From assembly GCA_026770615.1 (NCBI GenBank), contig MU631428.1:211423-226159 (forward strand): a stretch of DNA of 14,737 bases, in the 5' to 3' direction. The DNA is from Pavlovales sp. CCMP2436 (lineage: Eukaryota; Haptophyta; Pavlovophyceae; Pavlovales). The notes under the pieces are model-generated. The model was not told the DNA's origin and searched no databases. It worked only from the letters and a program-made list of their open reading frames with translations. This document shows, piece by piece, positions 7,684 through 14,737 of the stretch (position 1 is its first letter; every line of letters begins with the position of its first letter). Made by a program: the position numbers and the translations under genes.

Positions 7684-7703
7684 GTTAGTTAGTTAGTTAG
7701 TTA
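7684..7703. repeat. (GTTA)5 microsatellite
   Basis: There are five perfect copies of GTTA, about 160 bp after the Sel1-MYND stop. Confidence 0.9.
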
Positions 7704-8584
7704 GTATGACCCTTTGAACAACACACCATCAATAAACGCCCAAGGCGTTGAGGGAGGTGGCTTTTATGATATCTGCAGTGGGAGGGGGCGCTCAGCCCCC
7801 CTGACCAGCAATTAGCCTTGATGAAGTTGGCTACACTGTGTGTGTGTTTGACTAGTAGCCACACGGCGACGCGGCCCACGATGCGCCGCCTGTCAGTGTC
7901 AGTGCCGGAGTGATATGGGAGATGCGACCCCCGTTTGATGCACCGGATGCGATCCCTAAGTCCCGCGAGCAGGCTGGACAAGACGCTGTAGCAGCGTGCC
8001 GCACATCGGCTTTCATCGGATCGAGCGCTGTTAGCATTCGACCCGGGATCCGTGGCGGCCGGCGTCGATGGCTTTGACGGTGGCGCAGCTGCGCTCGCCT
8101 TGTCCTTCTTGCCGGTGCCCGTGGTCCTCGGCTTCGCCTTGTGGACGGAAAGCACGTGTGGCTTCTTCTGCTGCGCGTGCGAATGGTGCTGCTGTTTGTC
8201 GGCCGTCAGCGCGGATTAAGTAAGTCCGAGCTGCTCTGCATGGTGATCTACTCTGCACCGGCGTTCCAGCACCAGATCGGTCAGCGAGGGATACGTTGAC
8301 GGCGGATCGGGCCGTCGACGTGGGTTGGAAGTGGTGCCTCCATCCCCACTCGCTGTTCCGTATAATTGCGGCTGCTGCTGCGGCTGCGAGCGAAAGACCA
8401 GCGTGGATCTCGAGGACATCATGCAGTATGCTGATATCAAGGTCAAGGGAGGTCGCGCAAGTGGTGCCGCTAAAGCCTTGCACAGTATGTATTCTGAACG
8501 TTTAATCGAGCTCTTGAACTTTTTTTTCGACGGTCAGAACTCGGAAAATCAGATGAAATGTCAGTGCTTGGACTTCACTTTAGA

Positions 8585-8720
8585 TTTCATGAACCACAAA
8601 TAAACGGGTTCATGAAACAGTGAATGGTTCACTGGTTCACTTCATTCATCACCGTGGAGCCCCTCCCCCTTCATTCACTGGTTCATTCATCACCGGCAGA
8701 AATGGTGAATGGTTCATGAG
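8585..8720. repeat. TTCA-rich repeat block with a perfect 11-bp hairpin
   Basis: TTTCATGAACC (8585-8595) pairs exactly with GGTTCATGAAA (8607-8617) around an 11-nt spacer. After it, CACTGGTTCA occurs at 8630 and 8676, TTCATTCATCACCG at 8641 and 8682, and GTGAATGGTTCA at 8620 and 8705. The block is about 135 bp of short direct and inverted copies of one TTCA/TGAA theme. Confidence 0.75.
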
Positions 8721-9035
8721 AGCCTCGGCTTACCAGTGCACTATGGGCGGTCCAAACTTCATGCTATACAACTATAATAAGTGATATAGCTGCATTCCGC
8801 CAGATCGCCCAGAGCGATGTTCCAGGCGATGAAGCAGTCGATAACACCTCACAACCCAAACCAGCGGGCCCAGGAAGAAGACGACGGGGTCGCCATTGCA
8901 GAACAGAGAAGCGAACTGGCTGGCAACTTGAAAACCCTACTGGCAAGTGTAAACCTAACCCCCGCAAGCATACGAGGTGATAGAAACTGCCAATCCTATG
9001 TACGCTGATTTTGAAAAAGCGCAACACGTTCAGGG

Positions 9036-9470
9036 AACGCCGAACTTCGCCGCGTTGTTTTTAAATATAGCGGTAGCCGTTGGTTTGGGGCACATCACTT
9101 CGAGAGTGGCCCGCCGAGCGCGGACAGCAGGATCACGCACGCCCGCGTGCAGCGCGAAGGGCGCGCATGCCACCTCCCCGCATCAAGCGAGGGTGCACGG
9201 CGCGCTTACGAGCATTAGAACGATAGTCGGCGCGCGCGCACATCGATGCCGTGTACATTTCTCCTCCGAAGACCCGCCTGATCCCCCCTCCACATCCCAG
9301 GCGAACAAGGGCGCGACGGGCGCACATGAACGCCTCAAAGGCGACATGGCGTTATCGGGGAGCACCCCCTGCAACCATTCGGCCCGCCCACAGCCCACTG
9401 GCCCCACCTCCGGGCGCGGCGCGGCTGGGAATCGAGTTCCCGTGGCGTAGACGACCAGGTTCTCAAAAGT
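9036..9470 (+). repeat. Dispersed repeat copy 2, with A-rich tail
   Basis: This 435-bp segment matches 5161-5627 in the same orientation. It is followed by a tail of AAAAAAGT repeats to about 9500. Copy 2 keeps one frame open for 157 codons across the unit boundary. That frame has no recognisable domain and the differences from copy 1 are spread over all codon positions, so coding is not supported. See copy 1 for the SINE-like interpretation. Confidence 0.85.
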
Positions 9471-9764
9471 AAAAAAGTAAAAAAGTAAAAATAGGTAAAA
9501 AATGAAGCACAACTTTTTTTACGTAACTATGTATTTATTTATTTACGCGCTAGCACTCAACTTTTATTCGTGGTGGGGCGCTTCTCAGCTAGCCAAATGT
9601 GCCCCAGGTCCCAGGTGATTGCCGATTGGGCCCTACTTTTCAGCCGGCCGCGGGGACGTCGGGCAGGCTTACACATGTAGTGTGTACCCGATGAGACGTA
9701 TCTTATGGCGCGGGGAGTTTTTATTTATCAATTCAGAACTTTAGTTTGCCCTCAAGAGTTGCTA
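9471..9764. other. A-rich tail and 3' flank of the IPT gene
   Basis: The left part is the A-rich tail of repeat copy 2. The rest holds TTTATTTATTTA (about 9531-9544) and mixed sequence. It is the downstream side of the IPT gene, and I see no gene in it. Confidence 0.5.
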
Positions 9765-11072
9765 TCAGGGGTCGGCAGCTCGACTCCTCAGTGCGAGGTT
9801 GAGGATTTTGCGAAAGCCGTCGGCCTGCGCGAGGAGCTGCTCCACCACGTCGGCGCGCGAGGACGTCGGAAAGGCGGGCAAGTATAGCTTCATCCGACTG
9901 CCCTCCTCCAGGTTGCGCCGATACGCAGCCTCCTGCTCCGCCGCATATTGCACGGAGGCGCGGCGCGCGAGCTCGTCCGTCTTGGACAGCGCGCATACGA
10001 GCTCGATCTGAGTGGCCACCTCCTCCACGTCGGCGGGCGAGCGCACCTCGAGCCACTCAAAGGCGCGTTCCTTGCGGAACCACTTCATCTGCTGCGCGGC
10101 ATAGGCCCGGCTCGCCTGTGCAAAATCCGCCACAAACTGGGTGAGCGCCGCCGCGTCCCGCTCCTGCGCGTCGGGGCGCGTCAGGTACTCGAGTGCCTGC
10201 CGGTAGCCGACAGCGCGGCCGGGCTGGCTCTCGGGCAAGAGGCGGCCGTTTGCGAGCCCCTCGTACGTCTCGCGTAGCAGCCCGTCGATCAGCATCTGCT
10301 CGCAGCGCGCGTCGATCCGGTGCGCGAGCTGCTGCCGCGGCGCGAAGAGGAAGAAGGGGCGCAGGTCGTACATCTCGTGCAGATGTGCGCAGCCGTCGAC
10401 GCGCTCGAGCTCTGCGAGCGGCGTGCCCCCCGTCTGCGTCGCGATTGTCAATGCGCGCGTCAGCCGGTACCAGTCGTTGCGGCTCAGGGCGGCCGCCCGC
10501 TCCGGGTCATTGGCCGCGAGCAGCGCGAGGGCCGTGTCCCAATCGCCGCTGCTGCGCAGCGGCGCCAGCCGCGCCTCGGCCGCCGCCACGAGCTCGGGGT
10601 CGGCCTTGGGCGCAGTTGGCGTGCCCGCGACGAGCCAGTGCATGTACATGGACGTGCCGCCCACGCAGATCGGCGTGCGCCCGCGTGCCTGGATCTCGGC
10701 GATCGCGACAGAGGCGTCGCGGTAAAAGTCGCCGGCCGTGTAGGCCTCGTCGGGCTCGCGCAGGTCGAGCAGGTGGTGGGTCACGCGCGCCAGCTCGGCG
10801 GCGGACGGCTTGTTGGCGCCGATGTCGAGCGAGCGGTAGACCTGCACCGAGTCGACCGAGACGATCTCGCCGCCCAGCCGCAGCGCGAGCTGCATCGCCA
10901 CCTCCGACTTGCCCACGCCGGTCGGCCCCGCGATGAGGATCACCGGGCGGAGTGGTGGCGCGGCGGCCAGCTTCATCATCGAACGGAGCGAGCGGCGGCA
11001 CGCGACGGCGGCCACCATCGACGCCGCGAGCAGTGAGACGAGCAGCGTGTGCCCGCCCAGCCGCACGATCAT
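9765..11072 (-). CDS. miaA: tRNA dimethylallyltransferase (MiaA/IPT type)
   Basis: The 435-residue product matches the enzyme that transfers dimethylallyl from DMAPP to N6 of A37 in tRNAs reading UNN codons. Landmarks: P-loop GPTGVGKS (49-56), DSVQVYRSLDIGANKPS (74-90), HHLLDL (99-104), TAGDFYRDA (112-120), VGGTSMYMHWL (137-147), RNDWYRLTRAL (198-208), AVGYRQALEYL (287-297) and QMKWFRKE (328-335). Typical bacterial MiaA has about 310-320 residues. Here there is an N-terminal leader of about 45 residues, hydrophobic then Arg-containing, and about 90 extra C-terminal residues without the Cys2-His2 zinc finger of eukaryotic Mod5/TRIT1. That suggests the bacterial-like, perhaps plastid- or mitochondria-directed, form. 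The frame is open upstream into the next gene; 11072 is the first reasonable ATG, and Met 19 (11018) or Met 32 (10979) are alternatives. Stop is TGA. Confidence 0.92.
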   Translation of the reverse strand: MIVRLGGHTLLVSLLAASMVAAVACRRSLRSMMKLAAAPPLRPVILIAGPTGVGKSEVAMQLALRLGGEIVSVDSVQVYRSLDIGANKPSAAELARVTHHLLDLREPDEAYTAGDFYRDASVAIAEIQARGRTPICVGGTSMYMHWLVAGTPTAPKADPELVAAAEARLAPLRSSGDWDTALALLAANDPERAAALSRNDWYRLTRALTIATQTGGTPLAELERVDGCAHLHEMYDLRPFFLFAPRQQLAHRIDARCEQMLIDGLLRETYEGLANGRLLPESQPGRAVGYRQALEYLTRPDAQERDAAALTQFVADFAQASRAYAAQQMKWFRKERAFEWLEVRSPADVEEVATQIELVCALSKTDELARRASVQYAAEQEAAYRRNLEEGSRMKLYLPAFPTSSRADVVEQLLAQADGFRKILNLALRSRAADP

Positions 11073-11093
11073 GACTGGTTCGCCGGAGCCACG
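11073..11093. promoter_or_regulatory. 21-bp gap between divergent start codons
   Basis: The predicted ATGs of the IPT gene (minus, 11072) and the DENN gene (plus, 11094) are only 21 bp apart. A shared bidirectional promoter would have to overlap coding sequence, or one or both starts lie further in. No TATA box is visible nearby. Confidence 0.4.
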
Positions 11094-13604
11094 ATGGCGG
11101 CTCGGACGCACAAGCTCAAGCACACCCGGGCTCTCGTTAGATCTCAGCTCGGGATGCTCGGGCGGTCGGGCGGCCACCCGCTGCTCATCGCGCTGCTGCT
11201 GCTGCTCGTGCTGGTGGCGCTGTCCGCGGGGCGGGGGGACGAGCGACCACCGGTGCAGGTCTTCGTCTTCGGCGGCGAGGCGGTCGAGTGCACCCGCCTC
11301 GTCCCGGCCACAGGTGCGCACCGTGCTGCACACGCGCGGCAACGCTCCTCCCGCGCTCCGCTTACGGCACACACACATGCACACACACCCCCCCCGCGTG
11401 CAGCGCGGAGCACGGCGGCCGATGCGGCGCTCGCCCACCCGAACCACGACATGGTCACCCACCTCGACAAGCCGCGCGGCTTTGTCGAGCGGGTGCAGGC
11501 GCTTGCGTCCTTCCCGGAGGGTGCGGTCGCGCACCAGCACCTACTCCACTTCTGCTTCCCGAGCGACTTGTGCGGCCCGTTTCCGGCCGAGGGCGAGCCC
11601 GCGTTCGTGCACACCTTCAGCCTGACCAACGAGGACGGCAGCCGCAACCACTGCTGCTGCCTCACCACGCTTCAGGCCGAGCGCTTCGGGCTGCACGGGC
11701 TGCTCGAAGGCAAGACCGCCGCGCGGCCGCTCTCCATAGTCATCTTCTCGAAGTGGCCCCTCTTCGCCATGTGCGCGCTCGCCGACGCCGCCGCTCCCTG
11801 CCGCGCACGGGTCGGCGCACGCGCTTGCCGCTGACCCCCGCGCGCCCCGCCTCGCGCCCCCACCCTCGCGCACACGCGCAGCCACGAAGCCTTCCTGCGG
11901 CAGCTGTGGGTCACGCGCAACGCGCACCGCTGGGACACGGCGGCGGGCTCGCCGCTGCACGCCGCGCTCGGCGGATACGTGCGCGCGCTTGAGGCGCGCG
12001 CCGAGAGTGCGGACCGCGTCTGCGCCAACGGGCTGTTGGTGCCGCACGAGGCGCAGCTACCCGCGGCGCTGCGTGCGCTGCGCTGGCAGCACGAGGCGTT
12101 GGCCGCGCTGCTCGTGGGCGCGCTGACCAACCAGAAGATGCTCGTCGTCTCGTCCGACTGCGCGCTGCCGCCCGCGCTCATCGGCACCGTCGTGGCGCTG
12201 CTCTTCCCGCTCGAGTACCCCGGCGTCGTGGTGCCGCTGCTGCCACGATCGCTGCACCCCGACCCCGCCACGCTGATCAACGACAACGTTGCGCCCTTCC
12301 TGATCGGCGTGGACGCCGAGCTCGCGGGCGAGATCGCGCCGTACGCCGACGACCTGCTGGTGGTGGACCTGGACACGGGCGTGGTGCGCTGGCCGAGCCC
12401 GGACCCCTTCGAGGCCTGGCTGCGCGCGCCTGCCGCCGAGCGCCTCGTCGCCTCGCTGCGCGCGCACGCGGACTCGGACGACGACCTCTCCGCCGCCGGG
12501 CTGCGCGCGGGCGCGCTCAAGTTCGTGCTGGACGTAGTCGACCTGGACGACGGCGCGCTTGCCAACTCGGCGCACCCGGCCGACCGCACCTGCGCCGCGC
12601 AGTGGCGGCTGGCCGGCCGGCTGATCGAGGACCTGCTCGCCGCCGCGCACGAGGTGCCGCGCGCGGGCGGCGAGCTGGACGCGAGCGACGTGGCGCGGCA
12701 GGCGCAGCTGTGCCGCGCAGCCTACGTGCGCGAGCTGTGCGCGAGCGAGCCGCTCGGCGCGCGCTCGGGCCGCGACTCCAACCTGCCGCTGCTGCGCGAC
12801 GCGTACGGCTCCACCGCGTGCACCGAGTTCCTCTCCGTGCCCGTCGGCGAGCGCGCTCGGCTGCCCGAGCCGCAGTGGCTGCACTGGCGCAGGCTCGGCG
12901 GCCAGTTCGAGTGCGCGGTGCACGAGCACGTGGCTGGCTCGCGCCTGGCGCTCGCGCGCCTCGCCGCGGGCCTGCGCGCGGACGGGGTCGCTCTCGCGCC
13001 CGCGCCAGTGGCCGCGCACGCAGACGACTGGCCGACACCCGCGCCGTTCGCGCCCTCGTCGGTGGAGGTCATCTCCAACTTCTGCGACAGCTTCGACGCG
13101 CCCGCTGTCGGCGAGCTGGTCGCGAGCGCGCCGTGCGTGCTGCTCGATGCGCACGCGGCCGGTGGGATCGGCGGCACGCCCGCGGCGCTTGCCGGCGGCG
13201 CGGCCGAGCTGGGCGGCACGCTGATCAGCGGCCGGCTCTACGTGACTGAGACGCACCTCTGCTTTCAGAGCGCGGGCGAGCTGGCGCCGTGCAAGGACGT
13301 GCTCGCGCTCGCGCAGGTGGCCGAGCTGGCGGCGAGCGAGCTCGAGGGCGGGCTCACCGTGCGCACGACCAGCGGCATCGAGCTGCGGCTGCTCGCCGTG
13401 CACCGCGTCGGCGCGCTGCACGCACTCGTCGCTGCGCTCATCGACGCGCGCGCCAACCTCGGCGCAGAGGCAGAGGTCGCGCCGCGGCCGGGCGGGTACG
13501 GCTTCGCGCCCTCGGCGTTCGCGCGGCCCCCTTACGTGCCGGCTGGGCGGCTCGAGGCGCCGGGTGGGCCTTACGCCGGCTACGGGGGTACGGGCTACCG
13601 CTGA
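11094..13604 (+). CDS. DENN-domain protein with C-terminal GRAM-like domain, three exons
   Basis: The exons are 11094-11313, 11404-11770 and 11882-13604, giving 769 residues. DENN proteins are typically Rab GTPase exchange factors in membrane traffic. uDENN-like features are VQVFVFGG (54-61), then FPEG...LLHFCFPSD and HTFSLTNEDG, ending SIVIFSKWPLFA (about 184-195). The cDENN core (about 260-365) shows WQHEALAALLVGALTNQKM, LVVSSD, LFPLEYPGVVVPLLP and LINDNVAPFLIGV. A GRAM/PH-like segment near 635-735 has SGRLYVTETHLCFQS. The DENN-GRAM order recalls the N-terminal part of SBF/MTMR5-type proteins, but no phosphatase domain follows. The tail is Gly/Pro/Tyr-rich. An unusual hydrophobic run (LLIALLLLLVLVALSAG, 30-46) precedes uDENN and could be a signal anchor. 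The ATG is in a good context (ACGATGG). The stop is TGA. Confidence 0.85.
11314..11403 (+). other. Intron 1 of the DENN gene (90 bp)
   Basis: The junctions read CCACAG|GTGCGC and GCGTGCAG|CGCGG. The segment has CA/AC repeats and a C-run before the acceptor. It is a multiple of three without stops, so the frame stays open if retained; His/Thr/Pro-run translation and the consensus-like ends favour splicing. Confidence 0.65.
11771..11881 (+). other. Intron 2 of the DENN gene (111 bp)
   Basis: The junctions read GCCAT|GTGCGC and CACGCGCAG|CCACG. It contains an in-frame TGA, and GCTGACC (11830-11836) is a plausible branch site. Removing it joins WPLFA to IHEAFLRQLW in phase 2, as expected between the two halves of a DENN module. 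Confidence 0.85.
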
Positions 13605-13805
13605 CTGCCCTCGCGGTTGTGCGTTGCGGCGCGTGCGGCCGGCGATGCGCCCTTGTTTTATTAAACTAACTAGCATATGCTTCATTTATTCGCCTTGGGC
13701 CACACATATAATTAGGTAGTTACTTGGCCGGATTAACGAGCGTCTGACTAACTGTAGGATCTAACCGGATTGGGCTCAGGAATAGGACCGTCTTAACTCC
13801 TCTTT
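13605..13805. other. 3' flank of the DENN gene
   Basis: The base composition drops sharply after the stop. TTTTATTAAACTAACTAGC follows at about 13654-13672. No gene is visible; this is probably the 3' UTR and spacer before the TIR element. Confidence 0.5.
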
Positions 13806-14278
13806 GCTGTAGTTAGGGCTATGGCTCAGGTCACCCCCGGTCACGGGTCAGAGGACGACCATCTTGAGCGCTTCGCCGAAGACAACGAAATGTGGCCAGT
13901 AACTTTTTAAATATATGTATCTGCAGTAGATTCGTATCTAACTATTTATAAAATTGACGCCCAATAACTGACTTGCCTCTTAAAATAACATACGAAAAAT
14001 TCAAAATGCTATATACCGTATCCAAATTTTCTTACATTTCAATTCGTTGTGCTAAATACTGTATCCACCAATCCCCCCATTTTTTAAAAGACCACTTTGC
14101 TAGTCACTGATTTGCTACCCCACGCATTCAAATTCACACCTTTCTGATAAATGTAGACGAATCAAGCAAGCCTAGAGCGAGCTCTGTCTTCAATTATGGA
14201 GGCGCACAGTGCTCAGGATGCTCGTTCCCCACTTGCGGACTGACCGGGGGTGACCGAGGCCATAGCCTTAGTTATAGC
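13806..14278. mobile_element. MITE-like element with 38-bp terminal inverted repeats (473 bp)
   Basis: Positions 13806-13843 match the reverse complement of 14241-14278 at 31 of 38 bases without gaps. The shared core is GGCTATGGC and then GGTCACCCCCGGTCA. The interior (about 13880-14160) is strikingly AT-rich, with no protein-coding frame of note. This is the classic architecture of a non-autonomous DNA transposon. The immediate flanks (CCTCTTT on the left, AGCCTTTA on the right) give no clean target-site duplication. It sits between two converging genes. Confidence 0.85.
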
Positions 14279-14473
14279 AGCCTTTAAAATGAGTTATAAA
14301 AAATTTGGACTCTGCAGAGAAATCTTGAACTTGGTCAGTGCAATATTGAATAGACAATACAGGCACGCGAGCTGCCAGCTCGGAGCTGCTCGCGGCGAGT
14401 GAGACAAGCGCGCCAGCCGACTGATGCGGCCCGCTCAGCTCGTGCTGGCTTTGCCACTGGCAGACCACAGCGC
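14279..14473. other. 3' flank of the right-end gene
   Basis: This is probably the 3' UTR of the minus-strand gene at the window edge. It contains a 15-nt odd-centred palindrome (CGAGCTG C CAGCTCG, 14368-14382) and a TGCCA C TGGCA dyad at 14452-14462. No other gene is visible. Confidence 0.4.
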
Positions 14474-14673
14474 CTACTGCCCGTAGCCGTAGGTCGCACC
14501 CATTCCGGAAGGCGGCGGTGGCGGCGGGCCAGGCGGCGGGAGCATGGTCGACGGGGCCATCGGCGGGGGCCCGGGCGGCGGGAGGTAGCCCGAAGGTGCC
14601 TGCTGGCCGTACGGCTGCCCCCCCGGCGGCGGGTAGTTGTAGTAGGACGGCGCCTGGGCGTAAGGGTCCATGC
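14474..14673 (-). CDS. Last exon of a Pro/Gly/Tyr-rich protein, possibly an RNA-binding or splicing factor (partial)
   Basis: On the minus strand the acceptor CCGGCCGCAG|GCATGG at 14674-14676 follows a C-rich tract. The exon then encodes about 65 residues beginning MDPYAQAPSYYNYPPP, with two LPPPGPPP-type runs and ending ATYGYGQ before TAG. Such low-complexity Pro/Tyr/Gln tails are common on KH- or RRM-type RNA-binding proteins such as branch-point-binding SF1, but composition alone cannot identify the family. The upstream exons lie beyond the right edge. An ATG in the last intron opens a longer frame, but its MTPPPHAHTP start comes from the pyrimidine tract. Codon choice is GC-rich, as in the neighbouring genes. 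Confidence 0.6.
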
Positions 14674-14737
14674 CTGCGGCCGGTGTGTGTGCGTGTGGGG
14701 GGGGAGTCAATGGAGTGGCGGGCGGCGGGCGGGCGGG

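Larger units (their letters stand above)
7522..9035. other. Intergenic region with microsatellites and weak coding-like scraps
   Basis: No gene can be supported. On the minus strand about 8215-8040 has GC-rich third positions and encodes a Lys/Ala/Pro-rich stretch (for example KAKPRTTGTGKKDKASAAAP), but its frame is closed by a TAA just upstream. On the plus strand 8325-8603 is open and contains SVDLEDIMQYADIKVKGG, with no recognised family and no ATG at its left limit. Plus-strand 8980-9030 could encode an NPMY-containing stretch. These may be gene remnants or unresolved exons. Confidence 0.4.

Noticed and set aside
8977..9450. 157-codon open frame across dispersed repeat copy 2
   Set aside because: It starts in unrelated flank, and in copy 1 the same frame is closed by a stop. 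Differences between copies show no codon-position bias.
11073..11540. Upstream extension of the IPT frame over the DENN exons
   Set aside because: The extra residues are a shadow of DENN exons 1-2 and intron 1 and match nothing in IPT proteins. The ATG at 11072 is sufficient.
12057..13685. A 542-codon open frame on the minus strand
   Set aside because: It is the antisense of the DENN/GRAM exon 3. Its composition is Arg/Ala/Gly/Gln-rich without domains, as expected from GC-rich third positions on the other strand.

Overview
The window looks like nuclear DNA of a GC-rich unicellular eukaryote, most probably a microalga of the haptophyte or a related chromalveolate type. The reasons are: a nuclear-pore gene (NUP43), short spliceosomal introns with GTGCRC donors and GCAG acceptors, very GC-rich third codon positions, a bacterial-type tRNA isopentenyltransferase with a possible targeting leader, a sialic-acid synthase reduced to its catalytic barrel, and a Sel1-MYND protein. 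The lineage is inferred from this gene mix and is not proven.

Layout, left to right. 1-1302: AT-richer, repeat-rich intergenic DNA with poly-T, G-runs, a degenerate tandem repeat, a long hairpin and a nested palindrome. 1453-2469 (+): intronless NUP43 with a TATA box about 90 bp upstream. 2470-3929: intergenic, with one partial repeat copy. 3930-5037 (-): two-exon NeuB-like synthase. 5161-5627: first copy of a dispersed repeat with an A-rich tail. 5716-6002: small element with terminal inverted repeats. 6238-7521 (+): Sel1-repeat/MYND-finger gene broken by one in-frame TGA. 7522-9035: intergenic, with microsatellites, a TTCA-rich repeat block and weak coding-like scraps. 9036-9470: second copy of the dispersed repeat. 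9765-11072 (-): MiaA/IPT tRNA dimethylallyltransferase. 11094-13604 (+): three-exon DENN/GRAM protein, diverging from the IPT gene with only 21 bp between the two ATGs. 13806-14278: MITE-like element with 38-bp terminal inverted repeats between converging genes. 14474-14673 (-): last exon of a Pro/Gly/Tyr-rich protein that runs off the window.

The genes are unrelated housekeeping functions (nuclear pore, sugar-acid synthesis, tRNA modification, membrane-traffic regulation) and do not form a pathway or operon. The notable parts are the dense collection of small non-autonomous repeats between genes, the TGA at a Cys/Tyr/Phe position of a Sel1 repeat, the NeuB that lacks its antifreeze-like (SAF) domain, and the very tight divergent IPT/DENN pair whose predicted leaders look like an inverted duplication. 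I saw no tRNA, rRNA, CRISPR array or complete transposase gene.
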